DNA of 64,000 nucleotides from Cymbidium sinense (taxonomy: Eukaryota > Streptophyta > Magnoliopsida > Asparagales > Orchidaceae), in the NCBI GenBank assembly GCA_021442155.1, contig CM038214.1, forward strand, positions 19,555,808-19,619,807, written 5' to 3'. The notes beneath the pieces were generated by a model. The model searched no databases. It was not told where the DNA came from and saw only the letters and a program-made list of their open reading frames with translations. This document shows positions 47,721 through 59,189 of the stretch, piece after piece. A program made the position numbers and the translations under genes. Within the stretch, counting starts at the first letter, position 1. Every line of letters begins with the position of its first letter.

Positions 47721-48560
47721 AATGAAACATTCAAAATTATCATGCCCTTGGATTTTATAATGAGAACAAAAGAAAGGGAAATTTCCTAAATCAACTTTCT
47801 ACATATAACCATAATTTTCAGATCCTAACCAGATTTCTTTAGGGTGTTTCTTAGTAATGTCCAATTCAACAAGGGTTCTAGCCATAGAAGGTCGAGATTT
47901 CATAGTTGTTGACTGATCAATTTGCAATGGCTGACCAAATAAAGCAACCACAATAAAAATGAATTGATGATTAACCAAATGAATTCATATATTAGGGAGA
48001 GAAATCCAAACCAGAATGATTGGGGATTCTTCCTTAATATCAAATAGTGGAGTCCATTTTGACAACCTCATTAGGCAAGTGAAAATAAAATAAGAATGAT
48101 TAGAAAAAACACTTCAGTAATCCAAATCATTCATTAAGAATCAAAATGTCATGGGTATGAAATAAACCAATCATAAAAGCACCAAATTTCAAACTATGAA
48201 ATAAAGAGCAAATATTTTCTAGATTTAGCCTACAAAGAATAAACTTTCCAACCAAAGTGAAATCAAATGGCTTAGCAAGCTTTTCCATAATCAGATCAGA
48301 GTGCATAACCATTGGCATGCCTCAAAAAGAAGTAAAAACAATTTTTAGGGACTCACTTGAATAACTATCCAAATGAGGACATCTTTGAATGATTTCAAAG
48401 CGCCAAAGCATGGTAGTTGATGCCCTAGTAGTTTCCCCATGAAATCATCGGGAAGATGCCAAACCATGGCATCACTCTAAGTAAAACAAAAGCACCAACA
48501 ACCATTGATTCTAGAAGGAATCCAATGAGAATCATGCCAAACAGCCATCAAGCAAAGTCA
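47720..48560 (-). pseudogene. L1 ORF1 (DUF4283-like domain and zinc knuckle)
   Basis: The start at about 48,551 reads MAVWHDSHWIPSRINGCWCF, then WHLPDDFMGKLLG, a DUF4283-like core and FTLVGKFILCRLNLENICSL at 48,270-48,200. CSHYKIQGHDNFE near 47,770-47,730 is a degraded CCHC knuckle. Together they form the nucleic-acid-binding ORF1 protein of plant L1 elements, which packages element RNA. It is broken by several stops and shifts. Confidence 0.75.
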
Positions 48561-48605
48561 AATGAAAGGGGAAAAAGCATAAAGGTCAAGGCCTCAAGCT
48601 ATGGG

Positions 48606-48866
48606 TGGGTTTAGGTTTAGGTTTTATTTTTTTTTTTAGTTTAGTTTATTTTATTTTTATTTATTTTAGGTTTATTTTATTTTACTTTAGGTTTAGGGTT
48701 TAGGATTTAGAGTTTGGGGTTTAGTTTAGGGTTTAGGGTTTAGGATTAGGTTTAGGTTTATAGTGTTTAGGGTTTAGGTTTTAGGGTTTTAGGGTTTAAG
48801 GTTTATGGTTTATGGTTTAGGGTTTAGGTTTTAGGTTTAGGGTTCAGGTTTTAGTTTAGTTTAGGG
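48606..48866 (+). repeat. Telomere-like array between L1 and the Tat block
   Basis: TTTATTTTA-rich sequence changing to TTTAGGG-rich from about 48,695, in the same orientation as all other arrays. It is the continuation of the array interrupted by L1 at 40,974. Confidence 0.85.
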
Positions 48867-48930
48867 TTTTTTAACATAGAACAAGTTTAGATTCAACATT
48901 TCTTCTTTCAATTTCATCAACCAAGTAACA
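48867..48930 (-). pseudogene. GRP retro-fragment I, cut off by the Tat block
   Basis: Only the end of the 3' UTR is left: GTTCTATGTTAAAAAACC at the left edge, then GATTCAACATTTCTTC and CATCAACCAAGTAACA on +. At 48,930, inside a segment conserved in all other fragments (AAGTAACACACC), sequence switches to TGACCTCACCTTTGGAGTG of the Tat left arm. This marks the left junction of the second Tat block and shows that the block broke an existing GRP fragment. Confidence 0.85.
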
Positions 48931-50080
48931 TGCTGACCTCACCTTTGGAGTGAGTTCTCAACCTCATTTTTAGACCTAGGTACCTTATGGATAATTTTAT
49001 ATTTTGATTTGGCATAATTTGATATATTAGTTTAATTTTGGTCAACTTGGGTCAAGAGGACCAATTGGGTTTGGTTTGACTCAATTGAAGGTCAAGTCAT
49101 ATTCAAATATTGATTTTGATTTGGTATGAATCATTGGTTTCAAGGGATTTGGCATAGGTTACAATTTGGCTTGTTTGGGTTCATATGGGTTAAGGGGTTG
49201 AATTGGTCAAATGACCAAGTTGACTTGGATTGACCAAATTTATGCTAATTGATCAACTTAGGGTGATTAACAATCATGATGGGAGGTTTTGATGGTCTTG
49301 CTTCAATACAATTTGGGTAGGATTAGAACTTGGCTCAATAGGTCAAATTGGCCACTTTGGGTCAAGTGGACCAATTGGGTTTAATTGGATTGATTTTGGG
49401 TTGAGTTTGATTTAGTTGATTTTATGTATGGATTTTGGGATTAATTTATAAATTCAATTGCAATTAGCTTGGGTCCAAATGGGTTTTGGTTCATTTGAAC
49501 ATTTTAAATCTAAGTTAAGTTGGGTTTGACTGGGTTGATTTTGGTTTGGCTTGATGATTGTAGATTTCATTAATAATTATGAATATGATTGAAGGTATGA
49601 TTGATTCATGAGAAAATCAATTGAATTTTGATTTTGGAATGAAGGAATTTGGCTAAGTCCATGTAGTTGGGTCTTTTGGCATAGGTTTAGATTTTGATTT
49701 GATTTAGATTTGAGGATTAAAATGTATATTTCATTTAAATTTGCGAAGATGATTGAAAATATGATTGATTTATGAGAAAATCAATAGAGTTTGACTTGAT
49801 TTGGATTAAGATTTGGCTAAGTCCATGGGATAGGTCATATGGCTTAGGAAGGGTTTTGAATTAATTTTATTTTTTTACTTAGTTTTAATCATTTGAATGT
49901 ATATTTGATTTATATTTATGAAGATAATTGAAGATATAAATTTACTATGAGAAAATGAATTGATTTTGGATTGATTTGGATTATGATTTGGCTAAGTCCA
50001 TGGGATAGGTCATATGGCTTAAGAAGGGTGAAGTTTGGATTTGATCATGGGCTTCAATCATTTGGTTTTGGAATTTGGGT
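48931..50080 (+). repeat. Left arm of Tat copy 2, GGTCAA-rich, with ~170-bp triplication
   Basis: The first part (48,931-49,400) is rich in GGTCAACTTGGGTCAAG/GGACCAATTGGG words. From about 49,560 a 164-175 bp repeat occurs three times, marked by ATGAGAAAATCAA at 49,608, 49,772 and 49,947 and by GGCTAAGTCCATG at 49,651, 49,815 and 49,990. It is noncoding as far as I can see. It could be the element LTR or 5' leader; no second copy downstream supports an LTR. Confidence 0.65.
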
Positions 50081-51400
50081 TTAGATTTGGATTTAAATTT
50101 GATGTTTGAATTGAACTTGAGTTTGGTTTAAGAAGGTGAACATGGAATGGATTTGGGTTGTAGGGTAGTGGATTATCCTAATCCCTAAGCATGATCTAAT
50201 CATATGGTTAACCTTTATAGTCTTTAGGCTTAGGTTAAGTGTACCTAATTATTAGAATTGTCTTATGACTAGGGAAGTTTTAGTGTCTAGGAGACTTTTA
50301 AGGCTAAGATGGTAAGATTGAATCCACACTCCAAAAGTGGGGTCAACAGGCCTTAGGCTCCATAGTGTTGTCATTGGAGATAGATGATTGGAAGAATGAA
50401 TCCAAGTTTCACATTATAGACTCAGATACATCTTCCAATGCTTTGTTTGGGAGTCCATGGATACAGAACAACATAGTTCCATCATCTCTGATCGTATGAA
50501 GTTCATGAGAGGCGATCATCTACTATGTCAAAGGAGATCTCAAACCATTTACGTCATGAGGTTAGCATATATGAGGATGTGGTTACTACCTCAAAATCAA
50601 CAAGTCTATTCTCATGAACTTGGCCAAAGTTTAAAAATAAAGAAAAAAAGAAAAATGAAAAAAGAAAAAGAAAAGAAAGAGAAAATTAAAAAAAAATAAA
50701 AGAGAGTGAAAATATACTTGAGGAGGAAGTGGAGCCTGATATTATATTCAACCCACAATTTGTTACTCCATTCAAACATATGGGTAGGACGACTTGACCT
50801 CCATCAAGCAGAGGAAGAGGCTAGTTCAGAGGCAATCCCAAGGGTGGAAATCATCCTTATTGGCCACCTAATAAAAGATATGTTCCAGCTACCAGGAGTA
50901 CACCTGCTATCCATATAGACTTAGTCATAGGATGAATATTATATGGTTAGTGTACCAGCCATCTCTTCTCAGCAATAGATTCCCTTGGAGGTGACACTTA
51001 AGCTAGATAGTGATAAAGATCGGGGTCCAAAGCAAAGCATTAGTGTATCCAAGTCTATATGTGAAATAGTTAGACATGGGAACCTTATCTTTATCCCCAC
51101 TTTCCTCTCAAGAAGCTAAGGTTTTGGTAGTTATGAAAGCCCCAAAGTCATCCACAGTTGTGAATACTCAAAGGTTCTTTCTAAGAGCACCATCCGCAAG
51201 TCTAGAAGTTGATGTAGAACTTGAGGATGATTCATATAAAGATTTAATAGGATTACCTTTTGATTGGTATTTGCCTTGTTTTCATAATTTAGCAAAGAAC
51301 ACATACTTGGTCAAAGCACAAGTCAGACTACTCCAAAAGAATAAAAGAACAAATATAAAATCTCTCAATCAAGATAGGGACTAGATTATACAGGGTCCAA
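50080..51400 (+). pseudogene. Tat copy 2 protease end and linker
   Basis: The DNA is homologous to 8,690-9,724 and, without interruption, to 14,041-14,170. Codons for FHIIDSDTSSNALFG, the NNIVPSSL region and a Lys-rich tail (50,457-50,699) are in shifting frames. The frame at 51,076-51,384 covers the linker LEVDVELEDDSYKDLIGLPF. No protease active-site triplet is visible. The uninterrupted passage at about 51,090-51,130 proves the empty site for the copia insertion in copy 1. Confidence 0.8.
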
Positions 51401-52420
51401 ATGATGATGATTACTTTAGTCATCACCTTATTTGGAATGATAGGTTCTTTTAAAATTACATTAAGTCATATGAGGAGGTTTAGAAATTTCAAATGATCCA
51501 AATGATTTTGAAGTCAAAGATGCAGTTTGAAGAAGAGATCAAGTCAACCATCGATGAGCTCCGGAAATTAACTTAGGAATCAAGAAGATCCATTACATAC
51601 ATCATTTCTTTATTGAATGAAATTGAAACCAAATATATAGTTATTGATTGAGTTTAAGGACTACTTTGCATGGAGTTATGATGAGATGTCTAGATTAGAT
51701 CTTGACATAGGTCCATAAATTAGTAATAGAGCTTACCGCTAACCCTATCAAGCAAGCTTCTAGATGCACAAACATAGAACAACATGTCATTTTGAAGTCA
51801 AGAAATGATTGATGTTGTCTATTCGAGAAGAAAAATATACTTGGTTACAATGTCATCCCGTTATTAAAAATATTGTTCAAACTCACATATGCATCAATTT
51901 TAGGGATTTAAATAAGGTATGTCAAAAGGCAAATTTTAACTACAATCCTGAGCTAATGGTGAACATTACCTCATCTTATATAGTCTTCATTCATTGATGG
52001 CACATCTAGATATAACCAAATAAAGATGGCCTTGAAGATGAAAGAAACACTCTTTAGAACCCGAAAATCTATTGCTATAAAGTCATGCCTTTTAGCCTCA
52101 AAATGCTAGTGTTACATAACAATGGCTATAACTTGAATCTTTGACAAACTCATTCATCAACAAGTTGAGTGCTCGATGATCTCGGGTCAAAAGTAGAGAA
52201 AAGGAAGACGATCTATTTGACTTGAGTAGTTTTCAAATAATTAAGATAATTTAATCTCAAAATGAACCCCCTTAAGTGTGCATTCAGAGTAGCTGTAGGA
52301 TATTCCTTGAGTTTGTTATCCTACACCAGGGAATCAAAATCAATCTAGAGAAGATTAAGGAAATAGTACAAATGCCACCCCCTAAATGTTTAACTCAACT
52401 CAGATCATTCTAAGGGCAAT
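51400..52420 (+). pseudogene. Tat copy 2 reverse transcriptase
   Basis: Pieces include the LAIELTANPIKQA-like entry at about 51,720, HICINFRDLNKVCQKANF at 51,880-51,935, and TIFDKLIHQQVECSMI at 52,135-52,180, where YVDDLVV of a live element is destroyed. Many one-base deletions break the frame. Compared with copy 1 it keeps INFRDLNK better but has lost most of the FMD segment. Confidence 0.82.
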
Positions 52421-53000
52421 TGGAATATCTAAGATGCTTTATATCCAACCTTTTAGGAAGATGTCATCCATTCTCATTAGTTGTCAAAAGGATGTCAAGT
52501 TTAAGTCACAAGTGTGAGCATGCCTTTGAAGACATCAAGCATTACTTGATGACACCGCCAGTTCTATCAACCCCTATCTTAGGCAAACTTCTCATACATT
52601 ACATTACTACATTAAATGACTCCCTTAGTGCTTTGTTGGCCCAAACTAATGATGAAAGAAAGGAAAATGCACTCTACTACCTCTGCAGTTGTCTAATCCC
52701 CACTAAGGCTAATTATCCACCCACTGAGAAGCATTGCCTAGTTTTAATCTTTGCATCCTAAAAGCTACAACACTACATGATTTCTCATAAGGTGAACTTG
52801 ATCATTAGGATTAATCCACTACAGTATCTCATGACACAACTGAAGCTATTTGGATGGTTGGCACGATGGTCCATGATCCTCTCATAGTTTGTCATTACTT
52901 TCATACCCCTCCATGCAGTGAAAGGACAAGCACTAATGAATTTCTCACTTCTTCTTGACTCTTCGCTTAGTGATGATCACCCTAATAAACAAATCATGAA
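52420..53000 (+). pseudogene. Tat copy 2 RNase H
   Basis: The open frame at 52,420-52,761 reads EYLRCFISNLLGRCHPFSLV, then HKCEHAFEDIKHYLMTPPVL, LALLAQTNDERKENALYYL, and TKANYPPTEKHCLVLIFAS. This is a well preserved connection/RNase H stretch. A stop at 52,759 and later shifts end it. It keeps more of the domain than copy 1. Confidence 0.85.
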
Positions 53001-53004
53001 CTTA

Positions 53005-53330
53005 GGGGATACTAGAATTCACCATTGGGAGATGTAGTTTGATGGTGTGGCTTCTTATAAAAGAGGAGAAGAACAACAATCTACTATTTCAAGAAAGGTA
53101 GGGGTAGGAATAGTTCTCTTAACTATGGACCATGATGTGATGAGATTCTCATATTATCTGTCCAATCCTTGCACCAACAATGAAGCCAAATATGAGCCTT
53201 TGATTGCTAGTTTGGAGTTAGTCATTACTCTAAGCATCCAAAACATCAACATCTTCAAAAATTCTCAGCTAATTATCGACCAAATCGCTAAGTCCTATAA
53301 GGTTATAATGCCCAAGCTCCATCACTACCA
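53005..53330 (+). pseudogene. Tat copy 2 second RNase H
   Basis: The frame reads RGEEQQSTISRKVGVGIVLL, then DHDVMRFSYYLSNPCTNNEA and KYEPLIASLELVITL to NSQLIIDQIAK. This is the archaeal-type RNase H that marks Tat-group elements. It ends at HHYHM, where about 570 bp present in copy 1 are missing and the frame jumps into integrase. Confidence 0.83.
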
Positions 53331-54260
53331 CATGTGCACCGACCACCCAATATTCTACATCCTACATTGGCCTCATGGCCATTTGAGTGTTGGGGTACCG
53401 ATATAGTGAGTCTGATTGATCCTTCTTCTTCCAATGGTCATCGATTCATCTTACCTACTACTGACTACTTTTCTAAATGTGTGAAGGTGATTATGCTTAG
53501 AGATGTCACAAATCAGTATGTGCTCCAATTTTTTAAGAACCATATCATATATAGGTTCTAAGTGCCTCGATGAATTATATTTGATAATGGTATTGCATTC
53601 AAGAGCACTGAGATCAACAACTCTAGAGATATAGTATAGATTAAAGATATTTTACCATCAACTACTCAAAGGAAAATGACTTAGTAGAAGCCTTCAACAA
53701 AGCTCTCATCCAAATACTGAAGAAGGAACTCGACAATAAAAGCGATAATGGCATGAGCAGTTAGTTGAAGCATTGTGGTCCCACCGCACAACATATATAA
53801 CTCCAACTTATTCTACTCCTTTCTCCATATTGTATGGGTCCAAAGTTGTTCTACCAAGTATAACACCCATCACTAAGGATAACTGTGGGTAGAAAGTTCA
53901 CAAAAGAGCATAATGCCAAGTTATGGTTAGAAGAGCTCAAAGGTTTAGAGGAGATACACATGCGAGCATGCCAAAACCTCAAATTGTATAAAGCTAAAAT
54001 GATTCAAGCTCACAATAAGTGGTCCTCTCTAGAGCTTTTCAAGTAGGAAAGCTTATTTTAGTTCTAAGGAGACCGATTGTTGCTCATCGTAAGATGGGAG
54101 GCAAGTTTGAACCCACTTGGGAAGGCCCTTCCACCATAGGGAATGCCTACCAAGGAGGATCTTATCAACATATAAATCATAAGGGAGAGCACCCAATGCT
54201 TCCAATAAATGGGCTATACTTAAAGAAATATTATAAATTATGTTTAAAAATAATAATCCT
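53331..54260 (+). pseudogene. Tat copy 2 integrase, zinc finger deleted
   Basis: It starts abruptly at CTDHPIFYILHWPHG. The core keeps the acidic residues: WPFECWGTDIVSLIDPSSSN (Asp), IIFDNGIAF near 53,570 (Asp) and NDLVEAFNKAL near 53,680 (Glu). The N-terminal zinc-binding part seen in copy 1 at 16,560-16,860 is absent. The C-terminal part (RAFQVGKLILVLRRPIVAHR, KFEPTWEGPST, MLPINGLYLKKYYK) is open at 54,019-54,345. Stops occur at 53,559 and elsewhere. Confidence 0.87.
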
Positions 54261-54349
54261 TAATGAAAATTCTATTTCAAATTCAATCTCTTCTATGTTG
54301 AAAGTATTCTTGTTTGCGAATCACGCCATGATGTGTTTAGGGTAGGTGT

Positions 54350-56200
54350 AGGAACCAGAGCAGTATCATATCCTCCATCGACATAGCACAAATACAATCT
54401 ACACACAAACATATAAAATAAACACATAAATTTTGTCTCAGGCAACTTTGGGTTGAGATAATGCCCCCAACGACACTCACTCAGTAGCTGTTCTAGGTCA
54501 GGCTAACGTGCTACCCTGCTAGTGTGTCACCTCAATGATCTTCTTGCTTTGGAGGTTATAAGTTTGCTATGCTTTCCTTCCTTACTTGGCCACCCAACAC
54601 CGATGTGCACCTTGTTAGTTTACAATGTGATAAGCTACCTTATGTTGGCTTCATTTAAGTGGATATGAGTCTGTTATACTTTCTTCTTGGATTAGCCTTT
54701 ATGAACTGAATGGGTCAAGTATATTTGAGATTTAGTATAAGTCCCATAGCGGCTCCATCCCATTTTACTACTTCAAGTTTTGGTTCCAGTCCTTCCTCGG
54801 GGTTACCCGCATAGTAGTCACTCTAGTTCAGATAACATTTGTCTTGAGGATGATAGACTATCCCGATGATCAGTTTTGATTAGAAAGTTGTAAGCCTTCA
54901 TTCTTTCTTTCCAGATTGATTATTGCACACCAACAGGCACCTTAGGTTGGTTAGTTCTCACTATGCTGATGGATACACCACTCATGCTGACGGATACACC
55001 TTAGGTTGGTTGGTTCTCCCACCTTAGGATACACCACTCATGATAGATGTAAGTCTACTATACTTTCTCGTAGAGTTGGTCACTGTATACTTATAGGCTT
55101 TCTTTTTTAGGGCTCAGAATAACAACCCTATTAGCACCTCCCCAATGGGAACTATATTTGGATCACATCCTTTGCAACCTCATTTAGACACTACTGGTTC
55201 TATTGGACACTTCCCCTTTCCTAGTAACCACCCCTATGGTTGGAGAATCGATCCTGTGGATTTGCATATTATCCATTGGTCTAGTAAATTTGAGATAAGT
55301 CAAGGCCAACATAGCCCCTTCTTAGTGTGGTCCCTCGTACACCAACAGGGTCCATGCAAACATATAAACAAAATATATATTCACTTGCGGATTAGGAGGA
55401 CACCCTTAGCAGTACATTTTCCCGAGCAGACATCTTATCTTTAGGGCAGCGTTAGCAAAACTTCCAATAGGAATCGCGTAACTACTCTTGATTTGTTATA
55501 AGTCACCCTTGACATTCACTCAGTAGTCACCCCTAAGTCAGGTTCAATTTGTGGTGCTACCAATAGGTCATAAAGGATTGTTCCTTGATTTAGAAGATGT
55601 AAGTCTATTATTCCTTTGTCCTATTTGTTGCACACTAAAAGGAAACTCCTTAGGTTAGCTAGCTCAACCCCACGGCCAGTAGACTATCCCTTTGGATTTG
55701 TAACTATAAAATAGGATAACTACATTATATCCCCTTCTTAATGAGTCCATCACACACCGACATGGTCCATAAATTAAATCTATCAAATTTGATCGATCTC
55801 ACATCCCCAGTGAATATGCCCTCAATTCAAAATCAAACTAAACCAAACAAACCATATCAAATCACATAAATTTAAGATAATATTAATTATGATTACATTT
55901 AAGTTGACATAAGTCCACAGTAGTAATCACTCAATAGTCACCCTAGGTCAGGTTTGATTTATTGTGCATCCAATAGGTCACCCCAGCAATTGTTCCTAGC
56001 ATTAGAAGATGTACGTGTGCTATGCCATCTTCCTAGCATAATCATTACACACCGAAAGGAAACCATTTAAGTTGGATAGCGCTACCCCACAGCCAGTAGA
56101 CTATCCCTTCAAATTTATAAATTTGAGGTAGGTCAAGGTTGATATAGCCCCTTCTCAGTGGATCCATCACACACCGGCATGGTCCATACATTAACTCAGA
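54350..56200 (+). repeat. Tat copy 2 3' noncoding region, ~420-bp degenerate tandem repeat
   Basis: Blocks begin CCCCCAACGACACTCACTCA (54,466), CACCCTTGACATTCACTCAG (55,504) and CCACAGTAGTAATCACTCAA (55,915), the last two about 411 bp apart. GATGTAAGTCTA, TTAGGTTGG and TAGACTATCCC words recur as in copy 1. The 99-codon frame at 55,145-55,444 has no recognisable domain and is chance. Confidence 0.8.
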
Positions 56201-56840
56201 TAAAATTAAACCCAATCTATTTTTTCCCAGTGGAGTTAATTCACATGCTTCTCCCTAGTGGAGCCCCAAATCATATATAAAAAAGTCAAGCAAACAAATC
56301 AAATTCAAAACCAACCTCCCCAGTGGAGCCAAATTAAACCAACTCCCCCAGTAGAGTCTAAATCAAAGAAATCTAACCAAACTGTTATCCCCAGTGGATA
56401 CATCCCCAAAGAAATCTATGAAATCAAACTCAAATACTGATCCCTAGCAGATAGCCAAACCTTCTTCTCTAGTGGAAGGTTCATATACTTGATCCCCAGT
56501 GAACTCGAGCCCATATCTCTAGTAGATATGCCTCCAAATCAATTAAAAAAATAAATTAAAGTCAATTAGATCTTAATCCTTGGTGGATTATAGAATCTTA
56601 TCCCTAGCGAATCTTTCTTCCACAAATTATATAATCAAATCAAGTTCAAACCTTATCCCCAACAGATATTTTTTCTATGCCCTCGACATAGACCCCTCAC
56701 ATGTCATGTCCAATGCATGTGTGATCCCCCAGCGGATCTCCTTCCATGTCCTTGACATGGAATTCTCATCAAATCTTATTTTTCCTCTTATGCACACCTT
56801 TATACTTCAACCAAAAGCCTAACAATGTATTCATTAAAAT
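56200..56840 (+). repeat. CCCTAGTGGA micro-repeat, copy 2
   Basis: CCCAGTGGAG, CCCTAGTGGAG, CCCAGTGGA, CCCCAGTAGA and CCCTAGCAGA recur at about 56,225, 56,251, 56,319, 56,346, 56,391 and 56,440. These are in register with copy 1 (19,640-20,290). CCATGTCCTTGACATGGAA at 56,743 is an imperfect palindrome also present in copy 1 at 20,171. Confidence 0.75.
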
Positions 56841-58280
56841 TACATCATCTTAACATTGTAATCAACATTTTATGATTGGTGATGGTGCAAGCTCAAACTA
56901 ACTATACAATATCATGCAAAACATATTATAGTGTGAATTAACACACTATATTATAGTATATTATATGATGCTATATTATAATTTGCTATAATATAATATA
57001 TTGTCTAACATTACACCTCATTAGAATCACATAAAAGGAACAAATAAGAAATTTTTTTTCAAAATGTGAATAATGCTGATTTTGGATGTAAAATTGTAAT
57101 TTTTCTATTAGAAATGGTATAAAATAGCATAATTTTGGTGTTGCTTCTTGGTGTGTGCTATGAATTTGGCCATATTATTCCATCTTAACGTTCAAATTAA
57201 CATTTTTGTGAGTTTTGACCCAATGTATTATAACAAAAGCAAAACATTCTAAAATGTACAATAATATTTAGTAACACACCCCCACATTCATATATATGTG
57301 AAGTTATATTGGTATGTACATTATATTTTAATATGCTTTCATATAATATGTTATCTTAAATTACACCTTAAAATGAATCACTTTAAGAAAAAAAATTATA
57401 AAATTTGTTTGAACATGAACATTTTTTTAATGCAAAATTCCATTCTTTTGATTAAATGACACACCATAGCACAACCCCAATGATATTTCCTAAAGCTTAC
57501 CTTAAATTTGGCCAAATCCCATCATCTCCCTATAAATAAGTATTTTTATGAATTATGCTAGTACAAACTCTACTATATCATACTATAACAAACTAAAATA
57601 TGCTAAACAATAAGTAGTAATACAATAGTATGCTATAATGCAAAATGCTATAGTATGTTATGGAATCCTATATTATAATACATTAAAACATATTATATTA
57701 TATTATATTGCATATCACATCACAATGGGTTACTTAAGATAAAAATCATAAAATTTGTCTAAACTATAAAAAACTATATATTTTATTTGTATCACTTACA
57801 TATTTTAAATTAAAATAATATATTATGATGTCATGCTCTACCTATTATGAATTTGGCCAAATTGCACCACTTTAAAGTCTAAATCAAGATTTTTATAAAT
57901 AATTCTAGTGTAGGCTCGACTGCATGATTGTAAAATACTAAAAAAACTTAAAATGTGCAGAATAATATATTATGATATATAATATTATGCTACAACATTT
58001 AATATTTATTTTGAACATAAAATCTTACTTTTTAGACAATAAGTGGCATAGTACAACTTTGGTACTACAACCTAATTCCCACTTCAAATTTAACAAATTT
58101 CATCATCTAATTTATTAAATCAATGTTTTTATGATTTATATTAATATAGATTATAGGACACAATACCAAAATATACTTAAACATTTCAAAACATCTTATA
58201 ACATCCAAAAACCCATCACTACATGCTCAAATATATGATGTTACATTATACTATAATAAATGGTATTATAATATGATCTA
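56840..58280 (+). repeat. ~350-bp AT-rich tandem repeat, copy 2
   Basis: TGAATTTGGCCATATT, AAATTTGGCCAAATCC, TGAATTTGGCCAAATT and CAAATTTAACAAATTT recur at about 57,162, 57,505, 57,848 and 58,084, the same spacing as copy 1. The flanking words ATAAAATTTG and CATAGCACA are also shared. Confidence 0.78.
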
Positions 58281-58413
58281 GGTTAGGTTTTAAGGCATTC
58301 AAATCACTAATAGTCTAGGGAAAGTCTCTTGAAGACATTTTCTTTAGCTACCATAACTATGTTAGGATTAGGTCATTCTTTAGATCTATTCCTAATGACA
58401 TCTTTATTCAAGG
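58280..58413 (+). repeat. Right-end module, copy 2
   Basis: GGGAAAGTCTCTTGAAGACA to ATCTTTATTCAAGGT matches 21,690-21,820. It ends at the same base before telomere-like repeat. Confidence 0.8.
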
Positions 58414-58722
58414 TTTAGGGTTTAGGGTTTAGTTTGGGGATTTAGGGTTAGTTTAGGGTTGGTTAGTTTGGGTTTAGGGTTAGGTTTTTAGGGTTTGTGG
58501 TTTGGTTTAGGGTTTAGGGTTTAGGGTTTGGGGTTTTAGGTTTTAGGGTTTAGGATTTAGATTTTAGGGTTTAGGGTTTAAGGTTTAGGGTTTAGTGTTT
58601 AGGGTTTAAGGTTTTTATTGTTTAAGGTTTAGTGTTTATGGTTTAAGGTTGTGGGTTTAGTATTTAGGGTTGAGGTTTTAGGTTTAGTTTTTAAGTTTTA
58701 GTTTAGGGTTTAGGATTTAAGG
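58414..58722 (+). repeat. Telomere-like array
   Basis: TTTAGGG-rich, irregular, with short perfect runs near 58,415 and 58,505. It lies between the Tat right end and GRP fragment G, as on the other copy. Confidence 0.85.
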
Positions 58723-59189
58723 TTTTTTATAATAGAGAATGAATTCACATTCAACATTTCTTCTTTTTGATTTCATCAACCAAGTAGCACACTAAGTTTT
58801 ATAAGACACAAGCTACGACATGGATCAAAAGCATGCACCCATAGAGCAAATAAAAAACCCTAAATATGTAGAACTGTCTCTACTATTATGGCAAAGTTCC
58901 ATAACCAGAAGATCAAATTGACTGTTGTTCGCCCAGTTCCCATCGTAACCACTACTACATCTCCAGAGTGGGATTTACCAACATATCTCGATGTCTCCAC
59001 CACCACCACGATTATAACCTCCATCATTCCACCACTCCATAACCACCACTACACTGATCACCACCTCCATACCCACCGACTTCTAGATCCCCACCACCAA
59101 TGCAATTGCCATCTCCAACTTTACCTCCACTTCCATCTAGACAAAGCCCGGTTGATGCTGATGTTCTCCATCAAGATTTTGCCCATTCT
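58723..59189 (-). pseudogene. GRP retro-fragment G
   Basis: The right boundary AATGGGCAAAATC is at 59,189 and the left end ATTCTCTATTATAAAAAACC at 58,723. The minus strand gives Gly-rich tail codons with several deletions; the stop region near 58,940 is changed. It is the positional partner of fragment A after the Tat right end. The 119-codon open frame on + (58,888-59,247) is a shadow rich in Thr/His. Confidence 0.85.

Larger units (their letters stand above)
40974..48605 (-). mobile_element. L1-type LINE, nearly full length (~7.6 kb)
   Basis: On the minus strand the order is ORF1 (DUF4283-like plus zinc knuckle), ORF2 (endonuclease, RT, zf-RVT), a long T/G-rich 3' UTR and a short A-tail at 40,974-40,980. 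The 5' edge is at about 48,605, just upstream of the ORF1 start. GGGTTTAGG occurs at both sides and may be the target duplication, but the array makes this uncertain. Frameshifts, stops and a changed RT active site show it is dead. It is the best preserved element in the window by extent. Confidence 0.88.

Noticed and set aside
55145..55444. 99-codon open frame as a gene
   Set aside because: It lies in the degenerate ~420-bp repeat of Tat copy 2; the matching stretch of copy 1 is not open and no motif is seen.
48931..58413. Complete Tat element with two LTRs
   Set aside because: I found no direct-repeat pair between the left arm and the right-end module by reading; an alignment of 48,931-50,100 with 56,800-58,413 would settle it.
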